From contig JAFTYS010000148.1 in NCBI GenBank assembly GCA_017461285.1, positions 1 to 15,804 of the forward strand: a stretch of DNA of 15,804 bases, given 5' to 3'. The notes under the pieces are model-generated. The model ran no database searches and was not told the origin of the DNA. It saw only the letters and a list, made by a program, of their open reading frames with translations. Shown here in pieces: positions 7,157 to 14,055 of the stretch (the stretch's first letter is position 1; each line of letters begins with the position of its first letter). The position numbers and the translations under genes were made by a program. The DNA is from Bacteroidales bacterium. GTDB taxonomy: Bacteria; Bacteroidota; Bacteroidia; Bacteroidales; UBA932.

Positions 7157-7855
7157 ATGGGAAAACTTTATGATCTGCTGAAGGAGGATTATCGTGTCAA
7201 GGAAGGTCTTAACACGTGCATAAACTGCGGTACATGTACTGCAATCTGTCCTGCTGCAGAGTTCTACAGATATGATCCGCGCAAGATTGTGGACACCGTC
7301 CAGCGCGGAGATGACGATGAGATCGAGGCTCTGCTCAAGAGCGATACGATCTGGTATTGCGGTGAATGTCTTTCCTGTCTGACCAGATGTCCGCGAAAGA
7401 ACGGTCCGGGTCTGGTAATAATGGCCCTGCGTAACCTTTCGGCAAAACTGGGATATTTCGTGGAGTCTGAGAAAGGAAGGCAGCTCTTCCCTCTTACAAG
7501 GATAATGACAGGAAACATCCTGAAATACGGCTACTGCATCCACCCCGATACCTTCAGCTGGGAAGACCATGTAGAGTCCGGACCTGTCTGGAAATGGCAC
7601 ACAGAGCATCTGGAAGACAGTTATGCAAGACAAGGGGCGAACTTCAGAGGCAAGGGTCCCGGCATCCTCAGGGAGATACCGAAAGAGTCTCTCGACGAGC
7701 TGCAGAGCATATTTGATGTGACTGGAGCGACTGAAAGGATCGAGACTATAGAAAAATGTTCCCAGGCGAAGGCGAAGGAGATGGGCATGACGATGGATGA
7801 ATATTACCGCTACACATTCGAATACAGTTCGGACGACCATTTTAACAATGACTGA
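7157..7855 (+). CDS. HdrC-like iron-sulfur subunit with two [4Fe-4S] clusters
   Basis: This is a small electron-transfer subunit of an Hdr-like complex, expected to relay electrons between the flavoprotein (HdrA-like) and the CCG-type subunit (HdrB-like). Two ferredoxin motifs are visible: CINCGTCTAICP with C21, C24, C27 and C31, and CGECLSCLTRCP with C68, C71, C74 and C78. The 37-residue interval between motifs is normal for HdrC. At 232 residues it is somewhat longer than typical HdrC (about 190), and the C-terminal 110 residues carry no further cysteine pattern except two isolated cysteines. There is no signal peptide or membrane helix, so it is cytoplasmic. It is the first gene of the operon, and its stop at 7853-7855 lies two bases before the next start. 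The family call is sure; the electron partner is inferred. Confidence 0.88.
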   Translation: MGKLYDLLKEDYRVKEGLNTCINCGTCTAICPAAEFYRYDPRKIVDTVQRGDDDEIEALLKSDTIWYCGECLSCLTRCPRKNGPGLVIMALRNLSAKLGYFVESEKGRQLFPLTRIMTGNILKYGYCIHPDTFSWEDHVESGPVWKWHTEHLEDSYARQGANFRGKGPGILREIPKESLDELQSIFDVTGATERIETIEKCSQAKAKEMGMTMDEYYRYTFEYSSDDHFNND

Positions 7856-7857
7856 CA

Positions 7858-8928
7858 ATGATCTATCAAGGCAAACAGAATATATGGAGTGATTATCAGA
7901 AGGAGATTCCTGACGATCACTGGTATTATGTAAGAAGCTGCATCAGGCAGAATTTCTTCCCTGCTTCGGAGAAGATGTTCATGGAGATATGCAGGAATGT
8001 CCTTGGAAAGGATATATATGAAAATGAGCATCATACGACATGCGGAGGCATTGCGTACCACTGCGATACGATTCCGCAGGAGACTGTGATGACCATTGTC
8101 GCGCGCCAGTTCGCACTGATGACGGAAGCCGGATATGAGAACTATGTCGCTTCCTGCATCACTTCATTCGGCAACTATACCGAGATCCTGGAGACATGGA
8201 ACGAGTATCCCGAGCTGGAGGCGAAGATCCGCGAACTGCTATGGAAGGCATGCCGCAAGGAATTCAGGAAACCGAAGCATCTTGCCCATTCCAGCGACCT
8301 GATATACAAATTCAGGAACGAGATTGCAGAAAAGGCGAAGTTCCGCCTTGTAAACAAGGAGACAGGCGAGCCATTGCGAGTCGTCGAGCATATCGGCTGC
8401 CATTATGCGAAGATGTTCCCTTCCAAAGGCGTCGGAGGTGCCGAGTATCCGTATGTGCTCGCAGGCATGATAGAGTCATGGGGCGGAAATGTCATCGACT
8501 ATCCGGAACGCCGCCATTGCTGCGGCTACGGTTTCCGCCAGTACCATGTGAAAGCCAACAGAGGCTATTCGATTTCCAACACCCACAAGAAGTTCGAATC
8601 CATGGAGCCGTACAAGCCTGACATGATCATAACGAACTGTCCCGGATGTCCTTATTTTCTCGACAGATGGCAGTACGTCATTGCCGAGATGGAAGGAAAG
8701 ACATACGGGGAGAACGGCTTCGGAATACCTGTGTTCACATATGAGGAAGTGGCCGGCATGGTGCTGGGATATGATCCTTGGGACCTCGGTCTGCAGCTCC
8801 ATCAGGTTGCGGTGGAACCACTTCTCGACAAGATAGGAATCGAATACAGTCCTGAAGACAAATATAAGGGACTCAACAGGAAAGACATAATGAAACCGGA
8901 ACTTCCATCCGGAATCAGATGCTTCTGA
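7858..8928 (+). CDS. HdrB-like subunit (CCG domains, the first degenerate)
   Basis: HdrB subunits hold noncubane [4Fe-4S] clusters through CCG motifs and form the disulfide/thiol-handling site of heterodisulfide reductases. The second CCG module is complete: C181, the C221/C222 pair in RHCCGYG, then C261 and C264 in TNCPGCP. The first is altered. C28 is followed by TTCGG (only C62, with T61 in place of the partner cysteine) and SCITSFG (C100, with a serine at +3 in place of cysteine), plus an extra C69. At most one standard noncubane cluster is therefore expected. The length of 356 residues exceeds typical HdrB (about 290-300). It is cytoplasmic and sits between the HdrC-like and HdrA-like genes. 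The natural substrate cannot be CoM-S-S-CoB in this organism and is unknown. Confidence 0.87.
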   Translation: MIYQGKQNIWSDYQKEIPDDHWYYVRSCIRQNFFPASEKMFMEICRNVLGKDIYENEHHTTCGGIAYHCDTIPQETVMTIVARQFALMTEAGYENYVASCITSFGNYTEILETWNEYPELEAKIRELLWKACRKEFRKPKHLAHSSDLIYKFRNEIAEKAKFRLVNKETGEPLRVVEHIGCHYAKMFPSKGVGGAEYPYVLAGMIESWGGNVIDYPERRHCCGYGFRQYHVKANRGYSISNTHKKFESMEPYKPDMIITNCPGCPYFLDRWQYVIAEMEGKTYGENGFGIPVFTYEEVAGMVLGYDPWDLGLQLHQVAVEPLLDKIGIEYSPEDKYKGLNRKDIMKPELPSGIRCF

Positions 8929-8942
8929 TAAAACCCGGACTT

Positions 8943-9962
8943 ATGAATGAGATCGTAGTTATAGTAGGTGGCGGAATCGCCGGAATGGAGGCTGCAGCCC
9001 AGCTTCTGAAGCTCGGCCACTCCCCTATCATCATAGAAAAAAGCGACCGCCTTGGCGGACATGTAGGCAAGTGGAACATGCTTTTCCCTGACCTTACTCC
9101 GGCTAAGCAGGTGGTCGACGAACTGGCCGATTCATGCCGCGACGCAAATATATTCCTCAACACGGAGATTTCGTCGATCAACCGCCTTAAGGACAGATAC
9201 AACCTCATGCTGTCCAACGGAATATCCATAAGCACGAAATATATTCTTTTCGCGACCGGTTTCAACATGTTCCCGGCACAGAAGAAGGAAGAATACGGCT
9301 ATGGTATTTATGATCATGTGATTACGAATGCCGACCTGGAGCATTGGATGAATGGAAATGCAGACAGGCGCATAGACTCGTCCGGTATGAAGACGATAGG
9401 ATTCGTGCATTGCGTAGGATCGCGCGATGAAAAATCGAGGAACCCGCAATGTTCAAAGGTATGCTGCATTACAGCCATCAAGCAGGCGATCGAACTCAAG
9501 AACATGTATCCTGATGCGCAGATCTACTGTTTCTATATGGACCTGCGCCTCTTCGGCAAGAAGTTCGAGGATTTCTATACAAAGGCGCAGCGCGACCATG
9601 GAATCCATTTCATCAGAGGACGCGTTTCGGAGGTTAGCGAAGCCATGGACGGACGTCTTGTCGTCAAGGCGGAAGACACTCTGATCGGCAAGCCGCTCAA
9701 GGTGTCGGTGGACCTGCTTGTGCTCATGGCGGGCATGGCATGCAACCCTGACAGCGAGAAGATTGCATCGCAGATAGCCCTTCCGATCGATACGGACGGT
9801 TTTCTCAAGAGCAGTGACAACATCATCCATATAACTTCATCCGCAAAGAAAGGGGTCTTCTATGCCGGTGCTTGCACCGGTCCGAAGACTGTTCCGGAAA
9901 CATTGGCAGAGGCACGTTCTGCAGCTCTGGACATCCACACTGCGATAATAAAGGAGAAATGA
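8943..9962 (+). CDS. HdrA-like FAD-dependent oxidoreductase (short form)
   Basis: This is the flavoprotein core of an Hdr-like complex, passing electrons between a soluble donor or acceptor and the iron-sulfur subunits. The chosen start (339 residues) opens directly into the FAD-binding Rossmann motif, with G9, G11 and G14 and the ribose-binding acid E32. An in-frame ATG at 8919 would add eight residues and overlap the previous gene by 10 bases. The HdrA signature FVHCVGSRDE, then CSKVCCITAIKQA, supplies C157, C170, C174 and C175, the likely ligands of the HdrA-type [4Fe-4S] cluster. The C-terminal GVFYAGACTGPKTVPETL is typical of HdrA. Methanogen HdrA is about 650 residues and has extra ferredoxin domains. 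These are absent here, as in QmoA and sHdrA, so classical ferredoxin-coupled bifurcation by this subunit alone is doubtful. Confidence 0.9.
   Translation: MNEIVVIVGGGIAGMEAAAQLLKLGHSPIIIEKSDRLGGHVGKWNMLFPDLTPAKQVVDELADSCRDANIFLNTEISSINRLKDRYNLMLSNGISISTKYILFATGFNMFPAQKKEEYGYGIYDHVITNADLEHWMNGNADRRIDSSGMKTIGFVHCVGSRDEKSRNPQCSKVCCITAIKQAIELKNMYPDAQIYCFYMDLRLFGKKFEDFYTKAQRDHGIHFIRGRVSEVSEAMDGRLVVKAEDTLIGKPLKVSVDLLVLMAGMACNPDSEKIASQIALPIDTDGFLKSSDNIIHITSSAKKGVFYAGACTGPKTVPETLAEARSAALDIHTAIIKEK
9951..9956 (+). promoter_or_regulatory. Ribosome binding site deciding the start of the second HdrC-like gene
   Basis: AAGGAG is a strong Shine-Dalgarno sequence, which is unusual in this window. It leaves 5 bases to the ATG at 9962 and only 2 bases to the ATG at 9959, so 9962 is preferred. 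The start overlaps the stop codon of the HdrA-like gene (TGA at 9960-9962), suggesting translational coupling. Confidence 0.6.
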
Positions 9963-10300
9963 TGAACATATTCGGATTCAGATTGTCGGCAAGTTCTGCC
10001 ATAGATATGGACAAGGTGGACAGGACCTTGTTCGATAAGCTGTGCGCAGAAGAGCCTGATGCAAGGCGCTGCATGTCCTGCGGTTCCTGCAGCGCGACCT
10101 GTCCTGCCGGAGAGTTCACAGGGATGAGCGTAAGAAAGGTTCTTCATAACCTTCAGAGAGGAAAGGAACGCGAAGCTCTGAAGATGGTTTCATCATGCAT
10201 GCTTTGCGGGAAATGCAATATGGTCTGCCCTAGAGGCATAAACACGAGACATCTGATCCTGTCAGTCTGCAGGATCTATAAAACGGAGGAAAGCCGATGA
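9962..10300 (+). CDS. Second HdrC-like protein, two [4Fe-4S] clusters
   Basis: This is a compact 112-residue electron-transfer protein, essentially just the HdrC core. The cluster motifs are CMSCGSCSATCP (C37, C40, C43, C47) and CMLCGKCNMVCP (C79, C82, C85, C89). An open frame extends back to 9872, but that part lies inside the HdrA-like gene, and the Shine-Dalgarno supports a start at 9962 (or 9959). It overlaps the previous stop by one base, and its own TGA overlaps the next ATG (ATGA at 10297-10300), so the three products are probably made in a fixed ratio. Being next to the membrane-bound HdrD-like fusion, it is the likely electron link between flavoprotein and membrane subunit, in the way that C2 pairs with B2 in sHdr systems. 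That pairing is inferred. Confidence 0.87.
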   Translation: MNIFGFRLSASSAIDMDKVDRTLFDKLCAEEPDARRCMSCGSCSATCPAGEFTGMSVRKVLHNLQRGKEREALKMVSSCMLCGKCNMVCPRGINTRHLILSVCRIYKTEESR

Positions 10301-12105
10301 GAGATCTATACCCGTCAGGATTCGACAGTTTCATCCTTCCGTTCATGATAGGAATGACCTTCGTGCTGTGCTGGTGCGGAATCGGTGCCGTACGCGTCAT
10401 TGCCGAGCTCGACCGTGAAGACAGAAAGAAGTTCTTCCTGTCATTCCTTAATCCGAAGATACTCGGCAAGAACATCAGGGACTGGTTCTGCGACTGTCTG
10501 TTCCATGTAAAGCTGTGGAAGAGGAACAAGCTGCTTGGATACATGCACTCCAGTATCGCTTTCGGATGGTTCATGATCATCGTCATTGGACATATAGAGG
10601 TATTCATATATACTCCCGAAAGGATACACAGGATGTGGTATCCGATCTTCTTCAGGTACTTTGTCGCTGTCACGGAGAGCACGATGAAGGGTTCGTTCTT
10701 CTTCTTCCTGATGGACTTCTTCCTTCTGATGATTCTCAGCGGCATCATCCTGGCCATGGTCAAACGTGTCCGTTCACGTCTTTTCGGCATGCGAAGGACT
10801 ACAAGAGCCAGTCTGACAGACCTGATAGGACTATACGCTTTGTGGTCAATTTTCCCTTTGAGGCTTCTTGCGGAAGGCTTTACCGCAGATATAAGCGGCG
10901 GCTCTTTCCTTACGAAGTCTCTTAATATGGTGCTCCATTCCTTCATGAGCGATTCCATGAACGCTCTGCCGGTATGGTGGGCATACTCCATCGCATTGGG
11001 TGTCTTCATGTGCATCCTGCCGTTCAGCAGATACATGCACATACCTGCTGAAATCCTCCTTATTCCTTTGAGAAACGCCGGAATCAAGCTCAAGCATGAG
11101 GACAAGGGTGTAGCCAGGGCAGAACTGTATTCCTGTCCGAGCTGCGGTGTCTGCATCGACACATGTCCGCTGAGCGCTGTGCCGGCGAATTCGAGGGATG
11201 CTACGGTATATCTTAACCGCCAGCTCAAACGTCACAATGAGAAGAGGATAGACCAGATAAGCGAGAAATGCATGCTTTGCGGCAAATGCAGCGTGGTATG
11301 TCCTGTCGGCGTGGAAGGTGACAAGATAAGGATCGCCCATCGCTCCAGAAAGAAATACAGCATTGCCCATGACTACTCTCTGATAGATGAAGGAAAGTTC
11401 ATCGGAAGCATGACGGAGAAAAGGCGCGTGCTGTACTTCATGGGATGTATGACCGCACTTACTCCTGCCATCAGAAAGGCCGTGACTGCAATCATGGACA
11501 AGGCGGGGGAAGATTATACGATAATGGACGGCGACGGCGGCATCTGCTGCGGAAGGCCGATGCTTGTCGCGGGAAGGAAGGATGCTGCTATGGAAATGAT
11601 AGAGAAGAACACGAAGATCATCAAGGCTTCCGGAGCATCAGTTCTGCTGGTGAACTGCCCTATCTGCTATAAGATATTCAAGGAAAACTATTCTCTTGAA
11701 GGTATAGAGATACTTCATCATACGGAGTATATAGACAGGCTCGTCAGTGAGGGCAGGATCGCCATCGACAGATCGGAGACGAAATATGTCTACCACGATC
11801 CGTGCGAACTTGGCAGAGGATGCGGCATATACGACCAGCCTCGTAATGTCATCGCTGCCGCGGGAACATTGGTTGAAGCCGATGTCAACGGCAAGGAAAG
11901 CATCTGCTGCGGCGGAAGCATCGGAAGTCTCAGCCTCGGATTCGATAAGCGCAAGGCGCTTACAGAAAACGCTCTGAAGCACCTTACCTGCAGTTCACCT
12001 GACGTGATAGTGACTGCCTGTCCTTTGTGCAAGACCACATTCAACCGTTATTCAGACCGTCCTGTGGCAGATATTGCAGAAGTTACTGCCGAAAGACTGA
12101 CTTAG
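10297..12105 (+). CDS. Membrane HdrE-HdrD fusion: diheme cytochrome b plus CCG catalytic domain
   Basis: This 602-residue protein appears to couple a CCG-type redox site to the membrane quinone pool. Residues 1 to about 255 hold five hydrophobic helices (about 12-34, 84-104, 131-157, 174-190 and 218-245) with histidines H84, H99, H214 and H248, suited to bind two b hemes as in NarI/HdrE/DsrM. Next come two [4Fe-4S] motifs, CPSCGVCIDTCP (C280-C290) and CMLCGKCSVVCP (C325-C335). Then come two complete CCG modules: C384, C417/C418, C454, C457 and C503, C537/C538, C575, C578. This is HdrE and HdrD (or DsrM and DsrK) in one chain, whereas most known systems use two proteins. The iron-sulfur part most likely faces the cytoplasm. 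It overlaps the preceding gene by 4 bases and ends the operon. The substrate is unknown; menaquinone as partner is inferred. Confidence 0.88.
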   Translation: MRDLYPSGFDSFILPFMIGMTFVLCWCGIGAVRVIAELDREDRKKFFLSFLNPKILGKNIRDWFCDCLFHVKLWKRNKLLGYMHSSIAFGWFMIIVIGHIEVFIYTPERIHRMWYPIFFRYFVAVTESTMKGSFFFFLMDFFLLMILSGIILAMVKRVRSRLFGMRRTTRASLTDLIGLYALWSIFPLRLLAEGFTADISGGSFLTKSLNMVLHSFMSDSMNALPVWWAYSIALGVFMCILPFSRYMHIPAEILLIPLRNAGIKLKHEDKGVARAELYSCPSCGVCIDTCPLSAVPANSRDATVYLNRQLKRHNEKRIDQISEKCMLCGKCSVVCPVGVEGDKIRIAHRSRKKYSIAHDYSLIDEGKFIGSMTEKRRVLYFMGCMTALTPAIRKAVTAIMDKAGEDYTIMDGDGGICCGRPMLVAGRKDAAMEMIEKNTKIIKASGASVLLVNCPICYKIFKENYSLEGIEILHHTEYIDRLVSEGRIAIDRSETKYVYHDPCELGRGCGIYDQPRNVIAAAGTLVEADVNGKESICCGGSIGSLSLGFDKRKALTENALKHLTCSSPDVIVTACPLCKTTFNRYSDRPVADIAEVTAERLT

Positions 12106-12106
12106 G

Positions 12107-12136
12107 TTTGACTTTTGCACAAAATTCATATCTTTG
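12107..12136 (+). promoter_or_regulatory. Promoter for the small secreted protein
   Basis: TTTG (12107-12110), an 18-base gap and TATCTTTG (12129-12136) fit the Bacteroidota promoter consensus. The -33 box begins one base after the stop of the membrane HdrD-like gene. Transcription would begin around 12141-12144, so the transcript would carry almost no leader before the ATG at 12146. Confidence 0.6.
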
Positions 12137-12145
12137 CATTCCAGA

Positions 12146-12526
12146 ATGAAAAAACTGTTGAAATATCTGTTTCCGTTGGTTTTGGCTCTTGCTTTCTTGA
12201 GCTTTGCGGAGAATCGCGGGTCCTTGGCTTCTGAGGAACCTGCAGCCGCATCAGTCCTCAACGAAGCGTCATGTCATGCAAATATTTCAGCATCCGATTC
12301 CCAGCTGTGCCTTCCACGCCAGATCACTTATGCAAACACCCAGACCGTACAGGGAACGGCAAGAAGGACAAACAGCGTCAACAGAAACAACATCGAATTC
12401 ATGAAGTCCGGCAAGGTTCTCAATGCCGGACTCATATATTTCATCCAGAGAAAATCCATAATCATACATTCGTCTCTTATAGAACCTGCGAACAAGCTTC
12501 TATATCTGGGACAGCTCCTCATTTAG
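12146..12526 (+). CDS. Small secreted protein of unknown function
   Basis: This 126-residue protein is not assigned to a family. It begins with a clear signal peptide (MKKLLKYLFPLVLALAFLSF, cleavage near residue 21), so it should be periplasmic or exported. The mature part has two cysteines (in ASCHAN and QLCLPRQ), which could form a disulfide. The C-terminal third is basic and hydrophobic, running from NIEFMKSGKV to LLYLGQLLI. There is no lipobox, repeat or catalytic motif. A TTG at 12134 could extend the frame but lies inside the predicted -7 box, so ATG 12146 is preferred. The dedicated promoter argues that it is a real gene and separate from the Hdr-like operon. Its link to the downstream membrane protein genes is unclear. 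Confidence 0.6.
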   Translation: MKKLLKYLFPLVLALAFLSFAENRGSLASEEPAAASVLNEASCHANISASDSQLCLPRQITYANTQTVQGTARRTNSVNRNNIEFMKSGKVLNAGLIYFIQRKSIIIHSSLIEPANKLLYLGQLLI

Positions 12527-12652
12527 CATCTGTAATGTTTGTTCATAGTTGCGACATTTCCCCATTCCGGGCAATGCCGCCTTTACCGCTGTTGCGATAT
12601 ACGCATCGGCTCATCACACATATTACAAAAACTAAATGATCATCAAACTATT

Positions 12653-13099
12653 ATGGAAAAGACATTCGTCAGAGTACGCTCTGCAAAAGATATCATATTA
12701 TTCGCATCACTCATCATCATCGGATCAGTTCTTGTCGCTTTGCCGACAGGAGCCGGCGTCAATATAGCAGGTTTCTTCATGATCTTTGCCGGACTGATCA
12801 TCGCACTTCTTGTCAAGACAGGATACAAGGACGCTGAAACCGGAGTAAAGTATCAGAAGACAGAACATTACTTCCAGCAGGCCATGAATTCAGTAATTTC
12901 GTCTGCACTTGAATCAAAGCCCGGATCGATTGACCTGAAGGAGGCTGACAAAGGAAATGCGGTCAAGCTTGACATCTACCACAGCAAGGCCTCAGGAAAG
13001 GCATACCTGCAGCTTTTCGAATACGTGCCATACACTTACGAGCCATGCTCAAGGATTTATGAGTATCAGATTACAGATGTAGAAAAGCTCATCAGGTAG
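12653..13099 (+). CDS. Small two-helix membrane protein of unknown function
   Basis: This 148-residue protein is of no recognised family. Two adjacent hydrophobic segments (about residues 12-29 and 34-52, separated by PTGAG) form a membrane hairpin, followed by a soluble domain of about 95 residues rich in tyrosine and lysine that ends in YEYQITDVEKLIR. The frame is open back to 12539, but the upstream part has no promoter-consistent start. ATG 12653, in an A-rich context and opening straight into MEKTFVRVRSAKD, is the better choice. It lies two bases upstream of the Ca2+/Na+ antiporter gene, so the two are co-transcribed and a role in ion or membrane homeostasis is possible, but that is guilt by association only. 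Bases 12527-12652 hold no recognisable gene or clear promoter. Confidence 0.68.
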   Translation: MEKTFVRVRSAKDIILFASLIIIGSVLVALPTGAGVNIAGFFMIFAGLIIALLVKTGYKDAETGVKYQKTEHYFQQAMNSVISSALESKPGSIDLKEADKGNAVKLDIYHSKASGKAYLQLFEYVPYTYEPCSRIYEYQITDVEKLIR

Positions 13100-13101
13100 G
13101 T

Positions 13102-14052
13102 ATGGAGTACATAATACTGTTGGTGACTCTGGCAGGAATAGTATACGGTGCGGATTTCCTCGTGACCGGGTCTGTTTCGCTTGCCAGAAGATTCAAGATC
13201 TCGGACTTTGTCATAGGAGCAGCGATAGTCGGCATAGGAACGTCGATGCCGGAATTTGTCGTGAGCTTCATAGGCGCGCTCAACGGCAATGCAGACGTGG
13301 CCATAGGAAATGTCGTAGGCTCGAACATATTCAACATTCTAGGCATATTGGGCTGTACGTCGATCCTTTTTCCTGTGTTCATAGACAAGAAGAACATGAG
13401 GTTTGAAATTCCTTTGTGCATAGGTCTGTCCATCCTGCTGGCGATCCTTGCATTCAACTTCTTCAACGGATCTGCAGCGAGGATAGGAAGATTGGACGGA
13501 CTCCTTCTTCTTGCAGTCTTTGCCGGTTTCATGTGGTATTCGTTTTATCGCGACAGGAAGAATGCCGTGGCTTCCGGAGACAAGACTCAGGAGGACAACA
13601 CTCCCCTATGGCTTGCGATAGTCAAGGTTGTGGGCGGACTTGCCCTGCTGGTCACAAGCTGCGACCTGTTTGTAAACAATGCCGTAGCTGTGGCAAAATC
13701 GTTCGGAGTCAATGATGCATTCATCTCGCTTACCCTTATCGCATGCGGTACTTCCCTGCCAGAACTTGCTGCGTCCATTACTGCCGCAGTGAAGAAGAAC
13801 AATCAGATGGCATTGGGTAACATAGTCGGTTCAAATATCTTCAACATAAGCCTGATACTCGGACTTTGCGCGCAGGTAAGGCCGCTTACATCTGCCGGCA
13901 TCACTATAGCCGATTATATCGTGATGATAGCAGCCGCAGTCCTTCTGATGCTTTTCGGAATCAAGGGAAAGATCGGAAGAGCCGGTGGCGTACTTATGGT
14001 CATAGGTTTTGTTGCCTACACATGGTATCTTGTAACAAATCAAATCGCATAA
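13102..14052 (+). CDS. Calcium/sodium antiporter, CaCA superfamily (YrbG-like)
   Basis: This is an inner-membrane exchanger that expels Ca2+ (or another cation) in return for Na+ or K+. The two inverted alpha repeats that define the family are obvious: GIGTSMPEFVVS followed by GNVVGSNIFNILGI (key acid E51), and CGTSLPELAASI followed by GNIVGSNIFNISLI (key acid E221). About ten hydrophobic helices fill the 316 residues, close to the roughly 325 of E. coli YrbG. A short hydrophilic loop (about residues 150-168) separates the halves. It follows the small membrane protein by two bases and precedes the phosphate transporter by three, so it is the middle gene of a three-gene operon. Ion specificity cannot be fixed from the sequence. 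Confidence 0.94.
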   Translation: MEYIILLVTLAGIVYGADFLVTGSVSLARRFKISDFVIGAAIVGIGTSMPEFVVSFIGALNGNADVAIGNVVGSNIFNILGILGCTSILFPVFIDKKNMRFEIPLCIGLSILLAILAFNFFNGSAARIGRLDGLLLLAVFAGFMWYSFYRDRKNAVASGDKTQEDNTPLWLAIVKVVGGLALLVTSCDLFVNNAVAVAKSFGVNDAFISLTLIACGTSLPELAASITAAVKKNNQMALGNIVGSNIFNISLILGLCAQVRPLTSAGITIADYIVMIAAAVLLMLFGIKGKIGRAGGVLMVIGFVAYTWYLVTNQIA

Positions 14053-14055
14053 ATA

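Noticed and set aside
9872..9961. Longer start for the second HdrC-like gene
   Set aside because: The extra 30 residues lie within the HdrA-like coding region and look like out-of-frame translation. A strong AAGGAG favours ATG 9962.
7157..12105. Methanogen-type heterodisulfide reductase (archaeal origin of the window)
   Set aside because: The promoters, neighbours and lipoprotein signal are bacterial (Bacteroidales). HdrA lacks the methanogen ferredoxin domains, and no mvh, mcr or fwd gene is present.
7157..12105. Sulfur-oxidising sHdr complex as an assigned function
   Set aside because: Gene order is similar, but no lipoate-binding protein, TusA or DsrE gene is in the window and the last subunit is membrane-fused. 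Kept only as a structural analogy.
12539..12652. Longer start for the two-helix membrane protein
   Set aside because: The additional 38 residues are unlike the rest of the protein, and ATG 12653 opens directly before the membrane hairpin.
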